In this document: piece after piece, positions 1-13,147 of the stretch
Layout: each line of letters begins with the position of its first letter
How positions within the stretch are numbered: position 1 is the first letter of the stretch
Translations under genes and position numbers: made by a program
The notes under the pieces: model-generated
Seen by the model: the letters and a program-made list of their open reading frames with translations, nothing else
Database searches by the model: none
Told to the model about the DNA's origin: nothing
Assembly: GCA_905250075.1 (NCBI GenBank)
Contig: CAJNOP010000019.1
Coordinates: 2,860,094 to 2,924,093 of the forward strand
Direction: 5' to 3'
Source of the DNA: Rotaria sp. Silwood1
Taxonomy: Eukaryota > Rotifera > Eurotatoria > Philodinida > Philodinidae
Length of the DNA stretch: 64,000 bases

Positions 1-572
1 AAGGTAAATCTGACCTACAGAGTAGAAATGAACACGAAAAAATTATTACAATAAACTTGCCTAAAATAACATAAGATATTTAGTATTTTATTAGTGATTC
101 ATCTATTTTGTACTTGTAATCAGTAAGATTCCTGTTCGCTATTCACGAGGGAAAAAATGTTGTTGAAGAGAAAGTGTCATGGAAGCATTTGTCATGAAAT
201 CCTTCAAAAACAATAGGTCTATTTCTTACATTGATTAATAATCATTTTGTAGACTTATTAGAGGCAAATTTCTTTCGTGTTTGTTTTTCGATCGGACTTT
301 TGGAACACCCTATATAAAACTATTTCAGTCTACGATGAGTGATTCTAATATGAATTTAAGCATTTATTTACAAATTAAAATGTTAAAACTACGAGCAATA
401 TCTTTCTTTATTATTAATTTTCACTTTTTTCTCAGTAACTATTGTAATATTCTCCAACTAACACAATCAGACACATTGTATTTGCTTCAGCTTTTTCTCG
501 GTAATTAAAAGATCTTTTCATGATATTAAATAGGAGTTTTATTAACAAAAAAAAAACACATTCACTTTTTAT
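1..572. other. Intergenic, no gene seen
   Basis: A+T-rich sequence downstream of the minus-strand POFUT1 gene. It has only one short open frame (281-508) with a hydrophobic, low-complexity translation and no recognisable motif. It probably contains the POFUT1 3' UTR. Confidence 0.5.
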
Positions 573-1998
573 CTAAATACTAAAACCCCAAAAAGCACTT
601 GGTAAACTATGTACATCTCGTGCTCTTTTAACAATTGATGTAAACGATGAAACACAATTTCCAATAAAATAATTTGCATGAGCTAACATTGCAACATCAA
701 TAATAGGTAACCATGGATCAAGATGTTTAACATGTACACGTTGTGCTGCTAAATGTTCTTCAATTTCTTTAATCATTGGTCGTTTATCTGTTGCAACATA
801 AATATTATGTATACGTGTACGAAGAACAATATTTTTTAATAAGCGAAGTATTTCATCATCCGATGGATAACATATTTTATGAGTAACATATGTGTGTGTA
901 GATGATGGTAAATCAAGACATTGAGGTGAAGCCATATATGAACGAGTTTTAAAGGATTCAACATCAATACATGATCGTTCCCAATCAACATTATTTCGTA
1001 AATGAATTCCTATATATAAAGTTAAATATTTTATTTGCAAAGATTTTTTTTGTTTTGTTTTCAACATACCAATATAAGGTTCATTGTTGAATAATTCTTT
1101 TTGATGTTGTCGAACTTCATTCATAATTTGTTCTGACCAATTCATATACTTTTGTAATTGACGGTGTTCAGCTAACATAGGAAATGAAGCTGGAGCTCCT
1201 TTTAAAGCTAAAACAGGATAACGATCAGCAGGAAATAATTGATGCCATTGATGTATTGAATATTCATCATAATTAAGTTGATATGTAGCCGTATCAACAA
1301 AACTAACATTTAATTCATTCCAAAATGGTTCAAATGGATTTCCTTCTTTCATTTTACATTCTGATTTAGGTCTATCAGCTGGTAACCAACAAAAACCAAT
1401 ACGAGATTCTGGTGGCCAAACACGTGGAGCAAAATTTTGCATAAAATCATGAGCATCAATTACACGATGATAAGAACGAAGAGATTCAAGTTGAAACCAT
1501 TCAGAATATGGAATATTTTTATAAGTACGCCACTAAAAACAAATATTTTTTCTCATATCAATAAAAATTTCGAAATTAAATGTTTTCAAAATAAATTCAA
1601 TCTTTAAAGCAACATACACAACGGAAACTTTTTTATTCGTCTGACTATTCATTTTCGATTTAAAAATTCTTGGCTAAGCTTAGAATTTATGCTTATCACA
1701 TCATTAAAAAAGTGTCTCAAACAATCAAAATCTATTCTTAATATAATGAATATATGCACTCAAAACTTAAAAATATCTTTATACATACAGGTGGTACAAC
1801 TAATGTTCGATTAATTAATTTAGCAAATGCTAATCCACCAAGAAAATGTTCGGCTTGATTACCAAACCGACCCATGCATAAACAAAAAATAATATAACCA
1901 TTTGGATCAATATCTTGTGATTCTTGTTCGGTTTTTACTTGAAATACAAAACTTAATGAAACAATAATAATACCGAATAGATAGAAATTCATCTGCAT
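573..1998 (-). CDS. POFUT1: GDP-fucose protein O-fucosyltransferase 1 (POFUT1), three exons
   Basis: This ER enzyme transfers fucose from GDP-fucose to Ser/Thr of EGF-like repeats, for example in Notch. The gene is read as exons 1998-1789, 1532-1070 and 1009-573, giving about 369 aa (human POFUT1 is 388). A signal peptide occupies the first ~23 residues. Family blocks follow in order: [20 protein letters not shown] near residue 34, VVPPWRTY across intron 1, [35 protein letters not shown] (containing the catalytic-site Arg) across intron 2, MASPQC and [15 protein letters not shown]. Intron 1 is 256 nt. Intron 2 (1069-1010) is exactly 60 nt and in frame, so an unspliced reading stays open but inserts about 20 residues into the active-site block. 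The protein ends FWGFSI, without the KDEL-like tail of vertebrate POFUT1. It is transcribed divergently from CFAP58. Confidence 0.93.
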
Positions 1999-2668
1999 GA
2001 CACTATATAAAATGAATGAAGAATGTATGTATGAATGAAAAACAATTAAAGAGAAAATAAATTTTTTTTTTCTTTTATCTGAGAGAATTTAAACAATACC
2101 GAGTAAACAAGTAAGGCCATCCCACTTCACACATATTCGTCAATATACTTTCTAAGCTTTTATATCGTTTGATTATTTGCAAAAGTAGCAAAAAGAAAAA
2201 GTAAAAAGAACGATTAATTCTCAATTGACACGTATTTAATCTCAATGTATACAACATAGAAATGACAATTTAATTGAAAGATGTAATTTCTATACTAATG
2301 TATAGTGACATCTTTTGTTTTTTTTTTTTTTGGATGACGAAATTTAAAATATAAACTCTTCAGATTCATAGAGGTTGTTGCTAGCAACAATGATCAAATT
2401 ATGTTTAAATGGTTGACAACATTATTAAATACAATTAAATATGAAATGAATAACTATTTGTCAATATATATTTTATAATCTTAAGGAATTCAATCACAAT
2501 TATTTAACATGCCTTGATAAGAACTGATCTGATTATTTGAAAAAGTATACATTGATAAAATTATTTCACATGTTAAACTTTTAGTTTATTTTATATATTA
2601 AAATAATGTCTTTTAAATATAGATACATTTATTATTGTGTCTCTTTTTTTTCTGTAGATTTATATATC
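1999..2668. promoter_or_regulatory. Divergent POFUT1/CFAP58 intergenic promoter region
   Basis: This 670-bp spacer separates the start codons of two divergent genes and so should hold both promoters. A T-rich stretch ending in AG at 2655-2656, 12 bp before the CFAP58 ATG, could be a 3' splice site, which would imply an upstream non-coding CFAP58 exon. The promoter role is inferred from position. Confidence 0.5.
2377..2388. promoter_or_regulatory. Candidate RFX X-box
   Basis: GTTGCTAGCAAC is a perfect 12-bp palindrome about 280 bp upstream of the CFAP58 start. It fits the RFX consensus GTNRCC(0-3N)RGYAAC with a zero spacer and one mismatch. RFX factors drive ciliary genes in animals and CFAP58 is a ciliary gene. 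The match is visible; binding is inferred. Confidence 0.45.
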
Positions 2669-5600
2669 ATGTCCGAGGGTCATCAAACACCTGATAATAA
2701 TGGTCCTGATCAGGGTCCACCAGGCTCGGCAATGCCTTCTACTGAAGCTGAAAGTTCAAAGAAACCATCAGCTATGCTTAAAACTGCTTTTGATGATGGA
2801 GCACTTAAAGTGATGGAAGATGAATTTCAGGTATATATATATATATCATATCCATCGAAAAAAACAACATTATTGAAGATTTTAAATTCTTTTTTTTTTC
2901 TAGACTGTACTTAATGAACTTGTTGGTGGTGATCGAAGTTTAGATAAATTTCGTAATGAATATGAAAAACTTCATAAAGCATTACTTAAATCTCATGATA
3001 GTGAAAAACGTTTAATGCAAAAATGTCGAGAATTAAATGCTGAATTAGTTACAAATTCAGCTAAAGTTCAATCGGCTATGAAATTAAGTGAAGAAGATAA
3101 AAATGCTATTGCTTCATTACGAAAAGAAATTGAAAAAGCATGGAAAATGGTAGATGCTGCACATGAAAAAGAACAACGAGCTAAAGAAACTATACAAAGT
3201 TTAAGAATTGAAATTAATAATTTAAGTAAATTAGTTGAACAAGGAGCAGGTATGAATAAAAATATTCGTATTTAATTAATATAGATAATTTTCTTTTTGA
3301 ATTCAACTAAACGATTCGATATTCATTATTTTATTTATTTTACGAAAGTAAAATACATTGAATAGAAAAAAAAAACAAGATATTAATATTCATAAATAAT
3401 CGTAAATTAGGAGAATTAAAACTACAATCTTATGCTAGAGAAATCGTTACTTGTCCCTAATTAAATGAATCATTTTATGGAATGGTAAGATTTCTTAAAA
3501 AACTCTATTGACTCTAACCATTAATATACAATACGACTTAATAGGTTTCTATGAGATAAACGTTTACTACACTTACACTCTCCTACATAACTCTTTAACA
3601 AAAGAACAAGGAAAGCTTATCTTATCAGTTGTATTTATCAAACAAAAGATAAACATCTTCTTTTTAGATAAAACTATAAGGAAACCAAATTTTTTATCAT
3701 TAAAAATTATAATGTAATCGATAAAACTCTTTTTGTTAAGGAATTAATGTGGGTCAAGAACAAGATGTAAATGATTTAATGAAAGTTCGTGATGAATTAA
3801 CTCAAGAACGAGATAAATTATTAAATGATATAACACAATTACGTCGTGATCTTGACGATAATTCATTTAAACAAAATGATTTAGAAAAACAAATTCATGA
3901 AGCAAATGAACAAATTCTTGCATTACAAGAAAAAATTACTCAAGCAAAAACTGAAAATATGAAAGAAGCAAAAAAACGAGTTTGTTTTTTGTTCTTTTTT
4001 TTCTTGCTTTACAATAGTAGAAAAAATCTTCTGCTCGATCAGATCTCAGCTATTCTAAACATTCAAGGTCTGAACTCGATTGCTTAAATACAACAGGCAT
4101 TATAATGAACAGCTTTATACTACCGAGAAGAAAGTCGGTTCCTCACTATTTACGACTATGTTTCGGCAAACCCATGCCCCTTGATGCTAGTAGCAAAAGG
4201 CCTTGAAGATCTTCAGAGACAGCAGTTCTTCAGCGAATTATATAATATTTTGAGCTACAAAAGATGATATACTGAGCTTCAGTTGTAAATAAAAATACCA
4301 AACACTAGTCATGTATTTAAGAAAAAGTAACGTAAAAGTTAATAGACAACTTTATCAGGATAAAAAAACAAACTACTCCCTTAGTGGGATATATGCGCAT
4401 TAATATTCAAACCTCGTGCATTTATGGAAGCTGAGATCTACTATAGAAACTTGAAGCCACAATTGTATTAATTATCATTTCACTATCAAATTGATTTTTA
4501 TTAGGAACAAATTGAACTTGAACTTAAAACAAGTAAACAAAATTTAGAAGTAAAAAATGCTGAATATAAAGCTCAAACAACACAATTTGAAAGTCAACAA
4601 CAAGAATTAAAAAAATCTCAACAACAGTTACGACAATTAAAAGAAGATAATGTTCGTTTAACAAAAGATAATCAAATTCTTCAAGTACGTCTTGATAATT
4701 CTCGTACACAATTTACTGAACTTGTTACAACAAATGAAAAACTTGCTAATGATTGTGCACGTCGTGTAACAGAACTTAAAGAAAAAGAAGATGAACTTGT
4801 ACAATTACGTAAAGAACGTGATAATGAACAAAAGAAAAAAGATCATGTTGAAAAACGTTTACGACAAGTTGAAGATCAAATTGGTGAAATAGAACAACAA
4901 CGTGAACGTTTACGTTCAACAATATCATCATTAGAACAAGAAATCGATCGTTCGAAAAAAACTCAAGATGAAAATCGAAGACAAATCGATACATTAACAC
5001 GTGAACGTGAACAATTAAATAAAACATGTCAAAAATTAATTGCTGATAATCAAAAACAAACAGATCAAGTTAAAAGTTTTGATCAATCAAAAAAAACTTT
5101 AGAACAAGATATTACAAATTATAAAGAAGAAGCAAGTAAACAACGAAAAATTATATTGAAAATGGAAAAAGAACGAGATCGGTAAATTATAATTTTCTAT
5201 TCTAAAAAATTTTGAATTTTTTAAAAATTAATCTTTCAAAGTGGAGTATAGCATTGACATTAACATATAAATCCTATGATAAATGAATTCAATAAGATAT
5301 TTTTCGTGTACTTTAAATGTAAGCAAATATTAACATACATTTTCTTCTATTTCAATTGAGTTCTATTACATGATTTTCGAATTTCTTATGAAATCATCAT
5401 TAGTTGCAAAAAATCAATAAGCTTCAATAGATTTCAAGTATACTGGGTTGAAATGGAAACTTCTATTGTAAGTTTGTATCTATTCCAGAGTTGAAGCCGG
5501 CCAAGAATCTTCGATCTAACTACATTTGTTAACTTTCCTAAGGATAAATATTTAATGGTTCTCTGTCTAGCATGAAAAAAAAGAACCATTTACCCAACAG

Positions 5601-8309
5601 CTAATTGCAAAATTCCAAATGTTCAATTTTTCCAGTTAGAATTTGCAAATAAACCTAACATTTCTTTTCAAACCCAAGTCTGATCTTTAAAGAACTGTCA
5701 ATGAAATAAGTTGTTCTAGTATAGTCATACTTATTTCACCTAGATGAACTTAAATTAATCTTATTGAAGACATAAGACCAATGGTTTATTAAATACGTGT
5801 TTGTCCTGCTTTTTTTAAACAAATCATTTGTTATCGATAAACTGACTTCTTTTTTTTTTGGTCTACTCGATTGAAAGATATCGGTATGAAAGGTATTCTT
5901 AGAACGACATATATGTCAGTTGATCGTTTCAAGAAAAATAATGATTATTTAAATCTCGTCAAAAGATCCCATCAAGTTTAAAACTACTAACCACAGATCG
6001 ATAATTCCGGAAAAAATTAGACTTTTCAATAGACAAAATTTTAATATCCTTTTTTTTGTGTTTTGTCAATTAGTTATATAACTGAAGCTGGTCAATTAAC
6101 AAATCAAGTACTTGCATTAATGGAAGAAGTAAAGAAAAAAGAACTTGAATTATTTGATCAAAAGAAAAAAATAGCTGAATTAGAAACACGATTAAAACAA
6201 CAACAAAATTTATATGAAGCTGTTCGATCAGATCGTAATTTATATTCGAAAAATTTAATTGAATCTCAAGATGAAATTGGTGAAATGAAACGTAAATTAA
6301 AAATAATGAATCATCAAATTGATCAATTAAAAGAAGAAATTCAAGGTAAAGAACAAGAATTAGTACGTGCACAAGCTGAACATGAAAAAGTCAAAAAAGA
6401 TAAAGAACAATTAATGTTAAATGTTGAACAATTAAAAAAAGAAGCAATTAAAAAAGAAGAAGCTTATGCAAATCAACAATCAGAATTTGAACGTTTAAAT
6501 AAACAATTATCCGAAGCGAATGATGAACGTAAAAAACAAATGAAACAATTACAACAAGTTAATAAAATCAAAATCTTTATCTTTATTAATCTTGTTTTTT
6601 TTTAACTCTAGGTTATTGCTGAACGTGATGTTCTTGGTACACAACTTGTTCGTCGTAATGATGAACTTGCACTTCTATATGAAAAACTTAAAATTCAACA
6701 ATCAACATTAAATAAAGGCGAACTTCAATATAAAGCTCGTCTAGAAGATTTACGTATATTAAAATTAGAATTAAAAAAATTACGTCATGAAAAAGGTACT
6801 TTACAAGATAAAGTATCAAATACAGATGATCTGAAACGTGAAGTATTTCATGTTCAACGTGAATTATTACGTGAACGTACACGTTGTCGAGCATTAGAAG
6901 AAGAATTAGAAAATCCAATGAATATACATCGTTGGCGTAAATTAGAAGGTAGTGATCCATCAACATTTGAATTAATACAAAAAATTCAATTATTACAAAA
7001 ACGTTTAATACAAAAAACAGAAGAAGTTGTACAAAAAGAATTATTAATACAAGAAAAAGAAAAATTATATGCTGAACTTAAACGTATTTTAGGTAAATTT
7101 TTAGAATTGAATTGTATGACAATTTATTTCCATATTAATTATCAATACTAATAGCTTACACTGTTCATCAACTATCTTAAAGAACTTAGGAGAAGATATC
7201 ATATGTCTAAGAAACATTAATAATCTCCCAGAATTATAGGCCTTAGAGTCTGGCTGTAATAATCTGAGAAATGCATAGATTGTCCGAATCACTCAATACA
7301 TAATATCGGAAACAAAGGAATGCCATTTATGTTAAGAGGCAGACTGGCGCTTAGAACATTTCAACGAAAAGTATTCCAGCATATTAAGAGCGATGCAATT
7401 ATTACAGGCATTGCTTTTCCCAAGCAATTTTTTTTAAAGAAGAATATATATTTGTCTGACTATGAACTGGCTTTCATAATACTATTATTTTACATATATT
7501 TCTAGCTATTCTAACTATTATTCTTCATAATTTGATTCTTTATTCGTTTTGTATCCAAGAATATTGTGTTTTGCATGATGAGTGTAATTAACAAATTCAT
7601 TGAGATTTACTTTGATCGATTTTTATGAATTTATAGAGAAATGTTCAAGTATTATCACGATGATTAGGGCCTTTCAAACTTCATTGTCGTTATTCGTAGA
7701 TCAAATTCTATAGATCATATTTATTGTATTGAAGGCTAAAATCTTAAGCATAACAGCTCAATCGAATGGTTTTCTACTCGACAATATAAACATATCTATT
7801 ACATCTAACATTTTATTAGTTTTTTTTTCTTTTTAATGTTCGTATTTCTTTCAGCTCGACAACCAGGTCCAGAAGTTGCCGAACAATTATCAATTTATCA
7901 AGAAACACTTAAAGCTAAGACAAAACAACTTAAATCATTGGCTAGCGAAGTCAATATGTATGAAAGTCAAATAGATGAATATAAATATGAAATTGATAAA
8001 CTTAATCGACAATTAACTGAAGTACGACAGAAATATTTTTTACAAAAGAAAAAAGAATCAATGGCCAAAGAAAAAGAACGTCTTGCTGAAGTACAACAAC
8101 TTACAACGACCATTAACGGAATTACATTACAACAACCGCCATCTGATCTTATTCAACCGAATCGATCAAAGTAAATTAGTTGCTACGTTTTTTTTTTTTT
8201 TTCTTGAATTCAATATAAAATTTAATATTATTTTAGTGATCAAGCTCGTTTTACTGGCGGTGGATTCAATCTGAAATCAATACCAAAGCCTTCTGGTGTC
8301 ACTGCCTAA
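2669..8309 (+). CDS. CFAP58: Cilia- and flagella-associated protein 58 (CFAP58/CCDC147), eight exons
   Basis: A long coiled-coil protein of the axoneme, needed for motile cilia and sperm flagella in other animals. Exons are 2669-2830, 2904-3249, 3741-3979, 4505-5181, 6074-6557, 6612-7092, 7855-8170 and 8237-8309. All phases agree and total 925 aa (human about 872). A low-complexity acidic head (~45 aa) precedes near-continuous heptads. Diagnostic blocks are DRNLYSKNLIESQDEIGEMK, LVRRNDELALLYEKLKIQQS, RELLRERTRCRALEEELENP, HRWRKLE.SDP, QKRLIQKTEEVVQKELL, ARQPGPE.AEQL and the C-terminal RFTGGGF. The Met at 2669 is preferred over an in-frame ATG at 2606 because the intervening sequence is hydrophobic and ends in a splice-acceptor-like tract. 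Introns are either 54-73 nt or 492-892 nt. An AATAAA lies 26 bp after the stop. Many long antisense frames here are shadows of the Lys/Gln/Glu-rich codons. Confidence 0.96.
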
Positions 8310-9337
8310 TTTTTGTATTAATCTTTCAAATTTAAATAAAAATGCCTTATTTTCATTTGTAGCTTCTCGTTTAAGAATATAGATCACAGTTCGAAATTAA
8401 TTAAAATTTCGCATTGTTATTTGCTATTTAAAATTAAGTAGGATTTGAAGAAATATAACAGTTTTTTTCAAGTTATTTTTCCATTAATTTACATTTCGTA
8501 GTTTCTTGAATTAAATTCCATTTCAGAGTTATATGATCATGGATATTGTTTGAATAACTTTAAAATAGAACGGGAGAAATACCTTCAGTTTACAGCATTT
8601 TCTAAAATTGACGTTGCTCTATTGTTTTTTGTTTTTACAAAATCGATGAAAGAATCAGTTAATGTTCTATTCGTAATTATATATGCCGCGACATGACTGC
8701 AAAAAGCATTTTTCTTTCTTCCTCTTGACGATGAAGAATAAAAATTGAGTACAATAATGTGAATGAATGACAACATGTCAATTCTTTTTATATACAAATA
8801 GATGCAGACTATTGTTTTCAACCTTTGATATCTTTCACAAAAAGCAATAATCCTTTTCATTGAGTTCTATGATAACAATAGTCATGCTCTGTTTCATGAA
8901 TCTTGATCAAAACTAGCCACCGAACAAATCAATTGAAGAAAGAAAAACAAGATTATTTTATCTCAACCGGAAAAAACTGAATTGTAATTGCAAGGAAGAA
9001 AATCTATCCAATGTTCTTATATAGTGCACCACAAGATTTTAACCCTATTGTCCTATTCATTTTGTACTAGGATTCGGTAATAAAAATTCATCAATTAGCA
9101 ATATTAGTCAAATGAATTCCATATGATATCGTTTAGCTGGTTCAAAAAAAAAGTCAATCGATGGATACTATTCAATGGCTATAAAGTCAATTAAAGTCTT
9201 CGAAGCATTAGTTCTAAATTATCTTCAGTCATCAAACGCATCAGATGAATAAGTCTAAGTGTGATATGGGTGTATATGAAGTATATGTGACTGTTCTCTT
9301 CACTCATACTTAGCCAAGTGCACACCCAATATAGTCT
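8310..9337. other. Intergenic, no gene seen
   Basis: About 1 kb between the convergent 3' ends of CFAP58 and the lectin-like gene. A CFAP58 polyadenylation signal lies at 8335-8340. One open frame (8585-8860, minus) has no recognisable motif and is judged spurious. Near 9256-9330 there is a GTG-rich stretch followed by a CAC-rich one. Confidence 0.5.
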
Positions 9338-12300
9338 TTAGATAATATCGGCGAAAAATTTATTCTTTTTAATTGAACCCGAGCCATCTGATCGAACCCA
9401 AAATGAAACCGTGTATGTGTTGCCAATCGATGCTGTAAATGATTGAGCGATAAGATCGATACTATTATCACCGTTGCAGTCATCCTGAATGCAATTACCA
9501 GTGGATAAATAACATTCAGAACCAGATTCTATCACTTTTTGAGAACCTTTACAGGTACTTGTACACCATAATACCCAATCGGTTGGTTGGGTCGATGAAC
9601 TTTCAAAGTCTGGATTCTTCAGCAACTGAATACTAGGTGCACTTTGGTCAACAATAGATACTGAGTCCAAGAAGAAATAACGATTGCTGTCATGCTCAAA
9701 TCCAAACATAATTATAGGTGACGTATTATTCGCTGTATAGTTAAATTGATATTGAGTCCAATTAGATGGTTCTGCTCCACTCAGAGTTTTCAAAGTTCCT
9801 AGTCCAGTTGAGTCGCAAGTCGTTACTGTAATGATATGCATAACAGATAAGTGATAAGATTCGTAGTCATAATAACTTACCCGATCGCATTGTAGTCGTT
9901 GTTGTGGTTGTAGTTGATGTGCTAGTCGATGTAGTGCTAGTGGTTTTTGTTGTCGTTGTTGTCGTTGTTGTTGTGGTTGAAGTGCTAGTTGAAGTAGTAC
10001 TACTGGTNNNNNNNNNNGTGGCTGATGTGCTGGTCGTTTCAGTAGTGGTAGTAGCAGTTGTGGTTGTAGCTGATGTGCTACTTGTTGTAGTATCGGTTGT
10101 TGTAGTTGCTGCGCTTGTCTCTGATGTAGTGGCTATCATTATGACAACAAACGTTGAGATCAGTATTTTTTAGCTTTTTTAAGATTGCACTCATAACAAA
10201 TAGACTTTCACTAGTCGTATACAATAAAATTTTACTTCAAAGAGAAACGGCACTATGTGTTTGATATAGAAGACTAAACAAAAAATCAATGTATGACAGA
10301 GACACATCATAGTCGTTTTTAGGTCATCTACAGATTTGTTTGATGCAGAATTTCACTACGAGTTTTTAAGTAGCGAAATAAAGCTATTTTGCTAAAGTAT
10401 TCAGATGTATAGTATCTAAAAATATTGAGAATCGTCCTGACATTCTAAATCGATGATTCATACATAAAAGAATGAACTGTATAAATTCTTCCATAGCAAG
10501 ACATTTCGTACTTACAAACATGTCAATCGGCTACTGATTGTACAATTTTTCTTTGATGAAATTTTAACTTGCAGGGTGGAAGTATTATTACTCATGAGTA
10601 TCAGAGTCATATACTTATATTAGCACTCCTGCTCCTTGTTTTCGCATTATCTCGAAAAAAAAGAAAACAACCTGAAATTTTGATGAATTCTGATCGCTTA
10701 TAAGAAGATTGGAAAACTATAGAATCCTATATCTTTATAGAAGCGAAGTTTCGTAGATCAAAGAATTTAAATTTTTTTTACTGACCTTTTTTTATAATAT
10801 TTTTCACGAATATTTATCAACCATATTGAGAAAAAATACGATTTAAGTAAAAATTAAAACATATTGGAAATCAACATAAAAAACTTAGTCGACTTATTTG
10901 AATGTGAATATGGATGTATGTTTTCTGTTTGTCCACACATACTGATTTGCTCACATTTTTCGATGATAGATCGGTCTGTTGTAAGTGTCATAGATATTTG
11001 AGATTCGGCAAATGTACATACTCAAATAATTTAGACAATAAAGGAAGAAGTCTGAATTGTTCTGTTATAGAAATTTCAACAATCAGAGACTTAAGAAAAG
11101 TAAGAGTTTCTATTGTTTTCTTTACTCGCGTAGACAAACTCTTATATATTGGTTGAAGCTACGTATCCGTACAATCTTGTCGATTTGTAGCGAAATGGAT
11201 ATTTGAGTAAGTGAATTTAAACTCGTGCTGATTCGAAGGATCTCTTCTAAGGAAAGTGTAACTCATTTATCGTCGATGTTGTTGTACTTAACGCAGATGT
11301 CATTTTTTCGAGCAATGTCATACCTAATGATTGTTAGAATATATTATTATTATTAATATTATAGATATTAGATACCAATTGACACAAAGAAATTTTGTAC
11401 TCGGATGATAAATCGAGAAAGTAACGATTGAGTGTAACTTTTTCTCTGACTTTTCTCAATGTGAATTGGTACAGGAGTAAGTTCAGGCACCATTATGCAC
11501 TTCTCTTTTCAAAAACGGTTCTTTTTTCTCCTTCTACTATTAGCGAATTTGTCACATTGTAGAAGACATATCTTTAGTTTGAACAAAAAATATTTCCTTG
11601 AAGTCATTCGATGACTACTGTCATCTGGATCTTGACATCTCTGATCGACTTTATCTGCAACTTTAACTTGATTTTATCAATCAGGACGTGTAGTGACACT
11701 ATCTCAATATAGAAAAAAAAACCATATTTACGTGTCTTTTTGATGAATTACAAAGAGTCGAGAAGTTTAACGAAAGCGAAAAATTGTTGTGTTCATTCAT
11801 CTAAGCATATAGATGTGAAACAACACTTCAACTAGAAGTTCACAATTATTCGCAAAAGAAAAGATCTGATTGAAGCTAAAACGAACATTCTGATGTAACT
11901 AGATAAAAAAAATGTTAAGGTCAGTCATGCATTTGAATAATCTTTAATTTTTGTTATTCGTTAAAGTGTTTCATTAAATTAGTTTGTAACTGTAGGATAT
12001 TCCGAGAAATTGGGCATATAAAGCTGCAAACATTTCATAAAAAAATCCATTTGAAATTTTAAACTTAATGTTCAACACAAAAATGCTATACGTTCTTTTT
12101 CTAAAGAATCTGAAGTATACATATAGCACAAGAAAGGTGGCAAATTATTTCAGAATATTGTTTTGAAATATCATCAAAACTATGATTATTGATTACAATG
12201 TCATTGTTTCTAACGTAAAATTTCTCAGTTGTCAAACTGAGGCAAAAGCAATTTTCTGCATGAATGATAGAATTTTCTTGCTATATTGTAGCAAGTTCAA

Positions 12301-13147
12301 AGTTTTGTCAAGTACATTTGTCATTTAAAATATTTAAATTGAAAATATAAAATATTTTTCTAGCTAACTACTATATATGAAGATTCGATGACTGATTATC
12401 AATGTAGACTCTCTCTTAAGAATCTTGCTCATGATACTCATCTAAGTAGCACTCCAAGTGAACTATGTTTATGATGATTTCAATATAGATTGTTACACTT
12501 GGTGAAATTACCAACAATCAGGATGGAATAAACTCATGAGTGGACGAGAAATACAATGGTGTCTTTTTGTAAAGTACTTCACTTTTTCTTATTTATTGCC
12601 GTTTATAGATTGGTCGAATATCAATATGACATCGACCAAACAAAGTTTGATTTGCACACTTAGATAGAGCAAATCAAAGTAAGTGAAATGCGACAATTAT
12701 CTTGCGTTTTTACTTCTATGTTAAGATAACAGAGATAGTTCACAACAAATTAGCCTGTTTTCGTTCGACATGCATTTCAAAAAAGAAAAAATTCCGAAGC
12801 ACAGTTCAATGTTCTGATCATTTACTAACCTTGATTCACCGTTGTAACGGTCGTAATACTACTATTTGATTCTTTATTACCATTTTTCAGAAGTATTACT
12901 ATAGTCATACCTAGTGCTGCTGCGATCATAAGGCACAAGCAAGAACTGCAGAGAATCAATAGAATCATTCCGCATCGCTGTGGTCTGCATCATCCAAAAT
13001 ATACAAAAAAAATTTAAAACATTATTCATTTGAATGTTAGCAATACCTAACAAACCTTTCTGGTGATGTCTCACTTGGTATAGACTCAAGATCTTCCAAT
13101 TTGGTTTCGGCTCGTCTTGCAAAATATGCTCCATTAACTCGATGCAT
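9338..13147 (-). CDS. Type II membrane protein with Thr-rich mucin-like stalk and lectin-like C-terminus, four exons
   Basis: Reconstructed exons are 13147-13056, 12984-12830, 10132-9881 and 9825-9338. All four have GT-AG borders in matching phase and give about 328 aa, subject to the N gap. The order is a short basic cytosolic N-terminus (~35 aa), one transmembrane helix (about residues 36-63, including CLCLMIAAALGMTIVILL), a linker, a Thr/Ser-rich stalk of about 80 aa likely to be O-glycosylated, then about 160 aa with NxT/S sites and the pattern LLKNPDFES...W...AQSFTASIGNTYTVSFWVRS. That pattern resembles carbohydrate-binding, galactose-binding-like beta-sandwich modules. The C-terminal module looks incomplete: the sequence starts mid-module and stops just after SFWVRSDGSG, so a further 3' exon may exist. 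It has no catalytic motif. A surface lectin or adhesin role is inferred. Intron 2 is unusually long, about 2.7 kb. Confidence 0.68.
10008..10017. other. Assembly gap (10 N)
   Basis: Ten unresolved bases lie inside the ACN-codon (Thr) low-complexity tract of the lectin-like gene. A collapsed or unspanned repeat is the likely cause, so the stalk length is unknown. The reading frame happens to remain open across the Ns. Confidence 0.95.

Noticed and set aside
4524-6966. Several minus-strand open frames (4524-4709, 4776-5027, 6070-6372, 6688-6966)
   Set aside because: They are antisense shadows of the Lys/Glu/Gln-rich CFAP58 exons, with Leu/Ile/Val/His-rich translations and no motifs.
8585-8860. 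91-codon minus-strand frame after CFAP58
   Set aside because: No motif, no signal or splice context, and a composition typical of A+T-rich non-coding DNA.
9904-10173. Plus-strand Val-rich open frame
   Set aside because: It is the complement of the Thr-rich stalk of the lectin-like gene and crosses the N gap.
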